Shown here in pieces: positions 1 to 8,117 of a stretch of 64,000 bases of DNA. The stretch comes from an uncultured Bacteroides sp. GTDB lineage: Bacteria; Bacteroidota; Bacteroidia; Bacteroidales; Bacteroidaceae. The DNA is taken from NCBI GenBank assembly GCA_900544675.1, contig UQVZ01000014.1, positions 1 through 64,000 of the forward strand. Direction: 5' to 3'. The position numbers were made by a program, and so were the translations under genes. The notes beneath the pieces are model-generated. The model did not search any database, was not told the DNA's origin, and saw only the letters and a program-made list of their open reading frames with translations. Each line of letters opens with the position of its first letter. Within the stretch, counting starts at the first letter, position 1.

Positions 1-1055
1 TCGACTGGAATATCTCGCAAGACCCGCGCTTCAACCACATGTTAGGCTTCTCCGAATCGGACGTACGCACCATGTTCCACTATTACCAGGACAACGGGAA
101 GCTCCGTGCCGAGGCTGACATCGAGGCCATAATGGCAGAAATGAAGCCGTGGTATAATAATTATTGCTTTGCCAAGCAATGCCTGAAAGACGACCGTCTG
201 TACAACTGTGATATGGTTTACTACTATCTTCGCAGTCAAGTATTGTACGGGCAAGCTCCCGAAGAGATGGTAGACAAGAACATCCGCACCGATTATAAAA
301 AGCTGAAGATGCTGGCTGACATCGACCGTGGAAACCAACGGGAGAATCGGATGAGCGTCATCGAGGAAATAGCCGCTACCGGCTCGGTACTGATGACACT
401 GAAGACGTCCTTCCCCGCCGAATACGTTACGAACGATGATAACTTCCGAAGCCTGCTTTATTATTATGGGTTGCTTACCATGAACCGTACGGTAGGCAGA
501 CGCATCGAGATGGTTATCCCGAACAATTGTGTAAAAGAACAATATTGGAGTTTCATGCGCGATTACTTCAACCATACTGCCCATGTGGACATCACTTCCC
601 TGCAAGACGAGATGGACCTGATGGCCTTCGAAGGCGATTGGCAACCTTTCATCACCCGTATCGCCACGGCATACAAGGAGAACTCTTCGGTGCGCGACAG
701 CATCTTAGGCGAACACAACCTGCAGGGTTTCTTCAAGGCATACCTTGCCCTGAACAGCCTCTACCTGGTAGAGCCTGAAATCGAGCTGAACTACGGTTTT
801 AGTGATTTCCTGCTCCTGCCCGACAAGTCACGCTATCCGGAAATAGCGCACAGCTACATCATGGAGCTGAAGTATGTAAAGCCCACTGCCACAGACGCGG
901 AGGTAGAAGCCAAGAGCCAGGAAGCCGACACCCAGCTGGAGAAATACAGCCAAGACAAAGTGGTCAAGTGTCTCTGCGCCGACACGCAACTGCACCTGCT
1001 GAAAGTGATATTCCGAGGGGCGAACATGGAAATCTGTAAGGAGTTAAGAAGTTAG
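1..1055 (+). CDS. PD-(D/E)XK nuclease-like / AAA-ATPase-like protein, 3' part
   Basis: The reading frame is open from base 3 (DWNISQDPRF...) and runs into the first in-frame Met at 39, so the gene begins outside the window and only its C-terminal ~350 residues are visible. The last ~80 residues contain GFSDFLLLPD followed by YIMELKYVK, the D...ExK arrangement of the PD-(D/E)XK nuclease fold. The layout matches the abundant Bacteroides proteins with an AAA-ATPase-like N-terminal half and a DUF1703-type nuclease-like C-terminal half. Their function is not established; they are often multicopy and lie in variable regions. The ATPase part is not visible here. Confidence 0.75.
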   Translation, partial: DWNISQDPRFNHMLGFSESDVRTMFHYYQDNGKLRAEADIEAIMAEMKPWYNNYCFAKQCLKDDRLYNCDMVYYYLRSQVLYGQAPEEMVDKNIRTDYKKLKMLADIDRGNQRENRMSVIEEIAATGSVLMTLKTSFPAEYVTNDDNFRSLLYYYGLLTMNRTVGRRIEMVIPNNCVKEQYWSFMRDYFNHTAHVDITSLQDEMDLMAFEGDWQPFITRIATAYKENSSVRDSILGEHNLQGFFKAYLALNSLYLVEPEIELNYGFSDFLLLPDKSRYPEIAHSYIMELKYVKPTATDAEVEAKSQEADTQLEKYSQDKVVKCLCADTQLHLLKVIFRGANMEICKELRS

Positions 1056-1538
1056 AGAAGTTAGCACTCCGCTTCGCTCCGTTAGGAGTTAAAGTTTAAT
1101 AGTTCTTTTTTAGGAGTTAAAAAGTTAAGCCTATAGTTTTTATTTCTTATACTTCTTAAGAGGATATCTATCGATGTCTTTTCTAGTGGCACCGATAAAA
1201 GTTACTAATTGTTAACCGCTTGATAAATCTCATGAAATAACTTTTCTTGGTAACTCACACCCTTTTCTTCTTATTTAGGGGTTTATAGAACAGTTTAAAT
1301 TAATTTTCTATAAAAATAGACGATTGTATTAGCCTTGAAACATATTTTCGTCTATATTTGAATTTGTAAATTTTTGATAATAATAACATAAAAACAATTT
1401 GTTAACCACAAACAAACAGATTTGAGATTTACTAGGTTATTCCGATTAACACCATAGGCATAAAGATAAATGAAGAACAAAATGACAACAGGTTTGAACC
1501 TGTAAATGGATAATTATTAACTTTTAAATTTATGGACA
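1056..1538. other. Intergenic region upstream of susC
   Basis: This 480-base AT-rich gap holds no gene. Its left end carries two copies of TAGGAGTTAAA (1083-1093 and 1111-1121), a simple repeat of a kind common between Bacteroides genes; a related string lies at about 15720. The right half holds the likely susC promoter and leader. No sigma/anti-sigma or hybrid two-component gene precedes the SusC gene, so its regulator lies elsewhere. Confidence 0.6.
1353..1360 (+). promoter_or_regulatory. Putative -7 box of the susC promoter
   Basis: TATATTTG matches the Bacteroides -7 consensus TAnnTTTG. A TTG at 1335-1337 is a possible but closely spaced -33 element. It would leave a leader of about 170 nt before the SusC start. 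Confidence 0.45.
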
Positions 1539-4500
1539 ATGAACACACACTCAGAATGTATGCTATTTAGCCGCACTATGGTAAAAATTGCTGCTTGTGC
1601 CATGTTCGCTGCAGGATTGCCGGTAACAATGTATGCTGAATCTGGCAACACGAAAGGCCTGACAATGGCAGTCCAGCAAACGAAACACTTAACCGGTCAA
1701 GTCGTTGACAAAAAAGGTGAAAGCATTATCGGTGCCAATATCATAGAAAAAGGCACAACCAATGGCACTGTAACGGACATGAAAGGGAGATACAGTCTAA
1801 ATGTTTCTCCTAATGCAGTCTTAGTCATTAGTTACATCGGCTATGAAAGCCAGGAAATATCAGTTTCTGAAATCAGAGGCAACCAACTGAACATCACCTT
1901 ACATGAAAATTCGGAACTGATAGACGAAGTAATCGTCGTTGGATATGGCGTACAAAAGAAAGCGACCTTGACAGGTTCGGTATCCCAAGTGGGAGGCGAG
2001 GAACTGAAAAAAGTTGCAGCTGCTAACTTAACCAATACACTGGCTGGAAAAACCGCAGGTATCATTGCCAATACACGTTCAGGAGAGCCTGGTGAAGATG
2101 ATGCCGATATCCTGATACGCGGCAAGGGAACGCTGGGAAGCACAGCCCCTCTGATTGTAGTAGACGGTATTGCCGACCGTTCATTCAGTCACCTGAATCC
2201 TGAAGACATTGAAAGCATATCGGTCTTAAAAGACGCATCTGCCGCCATCTATGGAGCTCGTGCGGCAAACGGTGTTATCCTGGTGACTACTAAACGCGGA
2301 AAAGAAGGCAAAGTGACTGTAAACTATAACGGAAGCTACTCCATGTCGCAACCGACCAGGATACCTGAAATGCTGAATGCCTATCAATATGCAACTTATG
2401 TCAATGAATATGATGCAGACCCGCGTCACGACCAGGCAGGGGTTACTTACTCGGACGAAGTGCTGCAACATTATCTGAACCATGATGACCCAATCAATTA
2501 TCCGGATACAGACTGGTGGGATGAAGTGGCTAAAAACTGGGCAGGAAAAACCCAGCATAGCTTGTCTATTAGCGGAGGTACAGACAAAATTTCATTTTAC
2601 ACTTCTGCCCAATATATGTGGCAAGACGCCATCTACAAAAACTCAGCCCAAGACTATAAACAATTCCAATTGGTTTCCAACCTGGATGCTAAGGTTACAG
2701 ACAAGATCCGTTTCAGTCTGGACATTTTAGGACGTCAAGAGCAACGCAAACGTGGCATCTATAGCACACCTTATTTATTTACGTATTTCTTGAGTACCTT
2801 CCCAGGTAGTGCGCCTTATTATCCGAATGGACTGCCGCGTGTAGGCTATGACGGCGTTACCCGCAATGCGGCTATTATGGTAACCGACGAACCGGGCTCG
2901 AACAACTATACAAACAATATCATCAACATCAAGCCTTTACTACATGTCGACTTGGATTTCATTACCGAAGGACTGTATGCAGAAGGGTATGCTGCTATCG
3001 ATTATACATTCAGCGATGGCAAACAAATCAACCAACCCTACGACTTATACTATTATGACAACGCTACGGGTGAATACCAAAACCGCCGTTCGGATACCGG
3101 TCAAATCAGTTTGAATGACTGGGCTACCCGCTATTCGACGATTACGCTGAACGCCCGTATCGGATATGAACGCACTTTCAACAAGAGCCATAAGGTAAAT
3201 GCTTTTGTCGCTTACGAACAAAGCAAATACAATTACCATACCCTTTCGGGATATCGCACCAACTTCTTGTCGAATACCCTGATGGATTTGTTTGCCGGCA
3301 GTGATGTCCCCGAAGATAAAGACAACAGCGGTTCTTCGGATGCTACCGCACGCGTAAACTTCTTCGGACGTGTAAACTATTCGTATCAGGACAAATACCT
3401 GGCAGAAGTGACCATGCGCTATGACGGTTCCATGAACTTTGCCCCGGGACACCGTTGGGGACTTTTCCCTTCATTCTCATTAGGATGGGTTATCTCTGAA
3501 GAAAAATTCTTTGAACCTGTCAAGCCATACGTTGATTTCCTGAAGCTGAAAGCATCATGGGGTCAGATGGGTAATGACAACATTACGGCTTATCAGTATC
3601 TCTCACAATATGGCTTTACCAGTACCGGCGCTTACTTTGGAAGCGGTGACAGCGGAGCTGTAAATAAAGGGTTCTACTTGACCCGGACTGCCAATCCGCT
3701 CGTTACATGGGAAACAGCCAATACAACCAACCTTGGCTTTTCCGCTTCTTTCCTGAACGGGATGTTCTCTTTGGATTTCGACTGGTTCCAATCCAAACGG
3801 CGTGACATTCTGATTACCCGAAGCGCTTCCATCCCGGCTTATACCGGACTGGTGTTGCCTGCCGAGAACTTAGGCAAAGTAAACAATTCGGGTGTAGAAA
3901 TTGTGGCAAGCTATCGCGACCGTGCAGGTGATTTCGAATGGGGAATAACCGGAAACTTCACTTATGCAGAAAACAAGGTGGTATATATGGATGAAGCCGT
4001 ATCCACACCCGAATGGCAACGCACGACAGGCAATCCTATTGACGGACTGGTACTCTACAAAGCTTTGGGTATCTACCAAACCCAAGAGCAAGTGGACAAC
4101 AGCCCCCACATGGATAACGCAGCTCCCGGTGACCTGATTTACCAGGATATGAATGGAGACGGTACCATTACATGGGATGATGCTATCCGTATCAATGAGT
4201 CTGCTACTCCGAAAATCATCTATGGTTTTACCTTGAACGGTTCGTGGAAAGGCATTGACCTGAATATCTTCTTCCAAGGACAAGCCAAGGCAAAACAATT
4301 GGTACAACCCACAATGAATATGGTAACGGACTTTTACGAAGGACGCTGGCGCACGGAAAACACTCCGGAAGAAAATTTGAACGCACGTTGGCCCAAAGCA
4401 TTCATCAAACAAACTTACGGAGATACATGGAACGGAAGCGCTTCGACCTGGTGGCTGCGTGACGCCTCTTTCTTACGTTTGAAATCCATAGAGTTAGGCT

Positions 4501-4715
4501 ATACGTTGCCAAAATCACTCACATCGAAAATAGGCATTCAAAGATGGCGTTTCTATATCAACGGCAACAACCTGTTTACTTTTGACAAAATGAAAATATG
4601 TGACCCTGAAGTTGGTACATCGAAGGATGATAATGGATATGCAATCAACTCGAACGGTATTCTTGCCTATCCGCTTCAACGTATGATAACTTTCGGCACA
4701 AATATCACTTTCTAA
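1539..4715 (+). CDS. SusC/RagA-family TonB-linked outer membrane transporter
   Basis: This 1058-residue protein is a TonB-dependent outer membrane barrel that would import oligosaccharides or glycopeptides captured by its SusD partner. After the signal peptide (hydrophobic segment at about 14-33) comes a carboxypeptidase-regulatory-like domain (LTGQVVDKKGESIIGANI, ~50-125), then the SusC signature DEVIVVGYG (~133), a plug domain (~140-250) and a long beta-barrel ending in the aromatic ITF. Mets 8 and 14 are alternative starts in front of the same hydrophobic core. The SusD gene follows after 12 bases, so the two are co-transcribed. The substrate cannot be read from the sequence and is inferred from the enzymes downstream. 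Confidence 0.95.
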   Translation: MNTHSECMLFSRTMVKIAACAMFAAGLPVTMYAESGNTKGLTMAVQQTKHLTGQVVDKKGESIIGANIIEKGTTNGTVTDMKGRYSLNVSPNAVLVISYIGYESQEISVSEIRGNQLNITLHENSELIDEVIVVGYGVQKKATLTGSVSQVGGEELKKVAAANLTNTLAGKTAGIIANTRSGEPGEDDADILIRGKGTLGSTAPLIVVDGIADRSFSHLNPEDIESISVLKDASAAIYGARAANGVILVTTKRGKEGKVTVNYNGSYSMSQPTRIPEMLNAYQYATYVNEYDADPRHDQAGVTYSDEVLQHYLNHDDPINYPDTDWWDEVAKNWAGKTQHSLSISGGTDKISFYTSAQYMWQDAIYKNSAQDYKQFQLVSNLDAKVTDKIRFSLDILGRQEQRKRGIYSTPYLFTYFLSTFPGSAPYYPNGLPRVGYDGVTRNAAIMVTDEPGSNNYTNNIINIKPLLHVDLDFITEGLYAEGYAAIDYTFSDGKQINQPYDLYYYDNATGEYQNRRSDTGQISLNDWATRYSTITLNARIGYERTFNKSHKVNAFVAYEQSKYNYHTLSGYRTNFLSNTLMDLFAGSDVPEDKDNSGSSDATARVNFFGRVNYSYQDKYLAEVTMRYDGSMNFAPGHRWGLFPSFSLGWVISEEKFFEPVKPYVDFLKLKASWGQMGNDNITAYQYLSQYGFTSTGAYFGSGDSGAVNKGFYLTRTANPLVTWETANTTNLGFSASFLNGMFSLDFDWFQSKRRDILITRSASIPAYTGLVLPAENLGKVNNSGVEIVASYRDRAGDFEWGITGNFTYAENKVVYMDEAVSTPEWQRTTGNPIDGLVLYKALGIYQTQEQVDNSPHMDNAAPGDLIYQDMNGDGTITWDDAIRINESATPKIIYGFTLNGSWKGIDLNIFFQGQAKAKQLVQPTMNMVTDFYEGRWRTENTPEENLNARWPKAFIKQTYGDTWNGSASTWWLRDASFLRLKSIELGYTLPKSLTSKIGIQRWRFYINGNNLFTFDKMKICDPEVGTSKDDNGYAINSNGILAYPLQRMITFGTNITF

Positions 4716-4727
4716 AAACAGACGATA

Positions 4728-6473
4728 ATGAAAACAAAACACTATTTATATACATTGGCGTTAGCCTGCATGAGTTGGGGAGCAACTTCGTGTACAGACA
4801 TACTGAATGTGGATCCGCTGAATTCTTTTTCAGACGAAGCAGTATGGAGCGACCTGTCTCTGTCTGAGACCTATCTGAATGCACAATACACCAATCTATG
4901 GGCAGAAAACATGAAAGGAACCCGCTTTGCCCATTTTACCGATGAAGTATTCCAGAAACATACATACGGTTCGGAAAATGTTACGCAAGGATTATTAAAT
5001 TGTGATACTTACAGCATCGGATGGGATGATACGATGTGGGACCCGTGGGGAACTTATTATGGATATATCAAAAGCATCAACCTGTTCCTGGAACGGATTG
5101 ATGAAGTGCCCGGAGACGAAGAATGGCGTAACTGGCAAAAAGGACAAGCCCTGTTCCTAAGAGCATGGAATTACCACATGCTGTATAGCCTGTACGGACG
5201 CGTGCCTATCGTTGACCATACTTTCGGACTGAACGATGCATTCGAAGAAGAACGGGCTGATATGGACGAAGTGGCTGCATTTATCGTACAAGACTGCGAT
5301 GACGCTGCCAGCCTGCTTCCGGCTGTATATCCGGACAACAGCGATTTCGGACGCGCTACCAAAGGAGCTGCCTTAGCCTTGAAATCAAGAGTGCTGCTTT
5401 ATCAGGCAAGTCCCTTGTTCGGTACACCTTCTAATGAAAAATGGCAAGCTGCTGCTGATGCTGCCCATGCGGTATTTGACTTGAATGTCTATTATTTGCA
5501 AAGCATCAATACGGCTGATGTGACAACCGACCCTCGTGCTGTCAGCGATGAATACGGAGCTTTGTTCCTTGACCCTGAAAACCCGGAAGTCATTTTCGAA
5601 AAACTATATGACCCTAAATACGGGGCAGGCGAAAACATGTCTTACCTCTATCAAGCTCCTTGCGGCATCGGCAACGGATTCCAGGGATGGGGTAATTTTA
5701 ACCCGACACAAGAAATTTCTGATTTCTTCCAAAATGCCGACGGAAGCGAATTTGTGCCGCAAACCAACTATACAGCTCCTGCTGGAGATGTTTGTGACGC
5801 ATGGAAAGGACGTGAGCCGCGTTTCTATGCCGCATTCATTCTGGACGGTGATATGTGGGGATATGGAGACAGTCGGCGGGAAGTGGAAGTATTCCGCTCG
5901 GGTGAAGAAGGTGTCCCTGCAGGTAAAGACAGTGACCAAGGCGAATATTACTGGAACGCCAGCAATACAGGTTATTCCATGCGTAAGTTCCTCGACCCGG
6001 AATATGACTCATACGGTACAACCATGCACACTACACCATGGTTCTTTATCCGTTTGGCAGAAATTTACCTGAACTATGCAGAATGCCAGCTTCAGCTTGG
6101 CAATGTAGAGGGACAGGAAGGAGCACGCGAATATATTAATAAGGTACGCAGACGTGTCGGGTTGCCTGACATACAAGCCGGAGATGATATTTGGGCTGCT
6201 TATTACTACGAACGTCAAGCTGAGCTGGTATTTGAAGGACAACGCTGGTTTGACCTTCGCCGCTGGAAACAAATGGAAGCCTGCTACAGCAAGCCTGTTA
6301 CCGGCATAACCATCTATAAATACCTTGACGGACACAAAGAATACCAGACGGGGAATGAAGTGTCTGTCCGTAACTTTGCCGGTGTAGCCGGAGCAGAGGC
6401 TCACTATTGGCTTCCTGTACCTCGCTACGAATTGAGGCGTTCTCCGTTAATTGACGCAGCACCTTATGAATAA
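4728..6473 (+). CDS. SusD/RagB-family surface glycan-binding lipoprotein
   Basis: This 581-residue lipoprotein would sit on the cell surface as the lid of the SusC channel and bind substrate. The N-terminus has a type II signal peptide with lipobox ATSC (Cys at about 22). The body shows SusD features: an N-terminal helical part (VWSDLSLSETYLNAQYTNLW), the TPR-like region with GQALFLRAWNYHMLY, and the C-terminal LRLAEIYLNYAE-like and ERQAELVFEGQRWFDLRRW motifs. The aromatic-rich C-terminal part fits carbohydrate binding. It follows SusC by 12 bases, and a strong hairpin lies immediately downstream. Confidence 0.96.
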   Translation: MKTKHYLYTLALACMSWGATSCTDILNVDPLNSFSDEAVWSDLSLSETYLNAQYTNLWAENMKGTRFAHFTDEVFQKHTYGSENVTQGLLNCDTYSIGWDDTMWDPWGTYYGYIKSINLFLERIDEVPGDEEWRNWQKGQALFLRAWNYHMLYSLYGRVPIVDHTFGLNDAFEEERADMDEVAAFIVQDCDDAASLLPAVYPDNSDFGRATKGAALALKSRVLLYQASPLFGTPSNEKWQAAADAAHAVFDLNVYYLQSINTADVTTDPRAVSDEYGALFLDPENPEVIFEKLYDPKYGAGENMSYLYQAPCGIGNGFQGWGNFNPTQEISDFFQNADGSEFVPQTNYTAPAGDVCDAWKGREPRFYAAFILDGDMWGYGDSRREVEVFRSGEEGVPAGKDSDQGEYYWNASNTGYSMRKFLDPEYDSYGTTMHTTPWFFIRLAEIYLNYAECQLQLGNVEGQEGAREYINKVRRRVGLPDIQAGDDIWAAYYYERQAELVFEGQRWFDLRRWKQMEACYSKPVTGITIYKYLDGHKEYQTGNEVSVRNFAGVAGAEAHYWLPVPRYELRRSPLIDAAPYE

Positions 6474-6483
6474 TTCCTATTGG

Positions 6484-6529
6484 CATCAGGAGCGGGAAAC
6501 TGCAAAACTGTATTTCCCGGCTCCTGATG
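6484..6529 (+). other. Strong intercistronic hairpin after susD
   Basis: CATCAGGAGC (6484-6493) pairs exactly with GCTCCTGATG (6520-6529). The stem continues with GGGAAA against TTTCCC across a one-base bulge, giving about 16 pairs around a 13-base loop. No T run follows, so it is not a classic terminator. It may stabilise the susCD part of the message or lower transcription of the downstream enzymes. Confidence 0.6.
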
Positions 6530-6561
6530 GCATAATCATACATAAATTCAATAAGTAACTT

Positions 6562-7947
6562 ATGATAAACCTTAATGCAATTCTGCTAAGCGCAGCTGGC
6601 TTGCTTTCGTGCGCTGCCAACGACTCGGTTACTACAGACAATTCTTATCCGCTGCCTGAAGGAAAAGCCATTTACCAGCCCGAAGAGTTTGCCAGGCAAG
6701 ACTGGCGGATAGATACCTGCAAGTATTGTTACGACCGAATGGCATGTACAGAGAATCTTGCCATATTTTGGGAGAAAGGATTTGGTAAAGACCTTGCGAA
6801 CCCTCCCCAGCTGGAAGGACACAACATGCACGTCGACTTGGAACACCTGAAAACGAAATTGGAAGAATTTTATACGTTCTTTCGTGACAAACTGAATTTT
6901 GTCAATCCCGGCTCAATCTGTGAAAAATACCGTATGATGGTCATGATTATGTATTCATTGGACGGAACCGCTTACGGAGGAACATACGACAACAAGATAG
7001 GAGCTTTCTGGTCGGCACCCAACCGCCTGCAAGACCCGAACCTGAATACGGTAGCCCACGAACTGGGACACAGCTTCCAACTGCAGATGCTGGCGGACGG
7101 AAGTTCGTGCTGGGGAGAAAAACAGGGAGGTTTCTTCGAAATGACTTCACAATGGATGCTGTGGCAAGTCAATCCCAATTGGATTAAAGACGAAACCTAT
7201 CATTGGGAAGCGTTCAAGAAAGCGTCTCACAAGGCTTTTCTGCATGACGAAAACGTCTACCGCTCTCCTTATGTATTGGAATACTGGAGCGAACGGAACG
7301 GATTAGGCTTTATTGCCGACCTTTACCGGAAAAGTACGGCAGATGAAGATCCTGTCTTGACTTACCAACGGTTGAAAGGTTTCAAGCCGGGAGAAAATTA
7401 TAAGTTTGTGGACGAAATGTTCGACTGCTACTGCCACTTGGTGAACCTCGACTTCAAACGCGCCTTTACCGAGACACGTCCGTTCGCAAATTCGTTTGAA
7501 AACTTTAAACCTTATATGGAAAAACAGGCAGACGGTTACTGGCAAGTAAAAGCCGAACGCTGTCCGGAAAACTACGGATTCAATGCCATCCGGCTGAGTG
7601 TTCCCGAACCTGGTACAACCGTCACAGCCGACTTTACAGGTCTGCAAGGAAAAGACTCACCCAATGGTTGTCCGGGTTATGAAAACCCACGTCCGGATGC
7701 AGCCTATTACCGTTATGGTTTTGTCGGAGTAACCGAAGAAGGAGAAACGGTATTCGGCACATCGGGCAGCACAACCTCTGCCCAACAGAACAGTCAGGCT
7801 TCATGGACTGTACCTGAAGGAAAGAAGCTTGCACACTTATGGCTGGTAGTAACCGCCGGACCGTATAGCAATCATTGGCTTTTGCAGGAAGTACCAACAG
7901 CACAATGGCCCTACAAAGTAAAGCTGACCCATACGGATATCGAATAA
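6562..7947 (+). CDS. Lipoprotein zinc metallopeptidase-like protein (DUF6055-like)
   Basis: This 461-residue protein has a short type II signal peptide with lipobox LLSC (Cys ~17), so it is probably surface or periplasmic. A central HELGHSFQ motif (His166, Glu167, His170) is followed by Glu193 in FFEMTSQWM, a spacing that fits a gluzincin-type HExxH...E zinc site. The C-terminal third (~340-461) looks like a beta-sandwich that could bind substrate. It resembles Bacteroides proteins assigned to DUF6055 and, more distantly, M60-like peptidases; no proven substrate is known to me. It lies between SusD and the GH97 gene, which argues that the locus handles a glycoprotein. The peptidase activity itself is inferred from the motif. 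Confidence 0.65.
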   Translation: MINLNAILLSAAGLLSCAANDSVTTDNSYPLPEGKAIYQPEEFARQDWRIDTCKYCYDRMACTENLAIFWEKGFGKDLANPPQLEGHNMHVDLEHLKTKLEEFYTFFRDKLNFVNPGSICEKYRMMVMIMYSLDGTAYGGTYDNKIGAFWSAPNRLQDPNLNTVAHELGHSFQLQMLADGSSCWGEKQGGFFEMTSQWMLWQVNPNWIKDETYHWEAFKKASHKAFLHDENVYRSPYVLEYWSERNGLGFIADLYRKSTADEDPVLTYQRLKGFKPGENYKFVDEMFDCYCHLVNLDFKRAFTETRPFANSFENFKPYMEKQADGYWQVKAERCPENYGFNAIRLSVPEPGTTVTADFTGLQGKDSPNGCPGYENPRPDAAYYRYGFVGVTEEGETVFGTSGSTTSAQQNSQASWTVPEGKKLAHLWLVVTAGPYSNHWLLQEVPTAQWPYKVKLTHTDIE

Positions 7948-8046
7948 TCTTCAAACAATAAAATCATCCAAGCGCTGCAAAAATCATCCAAAATGATTCT
8001 GCAGAAGTATTTAAAATGCTTTTTTCAGACGATATTCGTAATATTT

Positions 8047-8084
8047 AAGACTTCTATGCCACAAAAATAGAAGTCTTTTTTTTT
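8047..8084 (+). terminator. Rho-independent terminator
   Basis: AAGACTTCTAT (8047-8057) pairs perfectly with ATAGAAGTCTT (8067-8077) and is followed by a T run to 8084. It would end the susC-susD-metallopeptidase transcript, or act as an attenuator before the GH97 gene 33 bases further on. Confidence 0.85.
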
Positions 8085-8117
8085 GTTTTGCATAAAAGAA
8101 AACCAAATCATTAAGAC

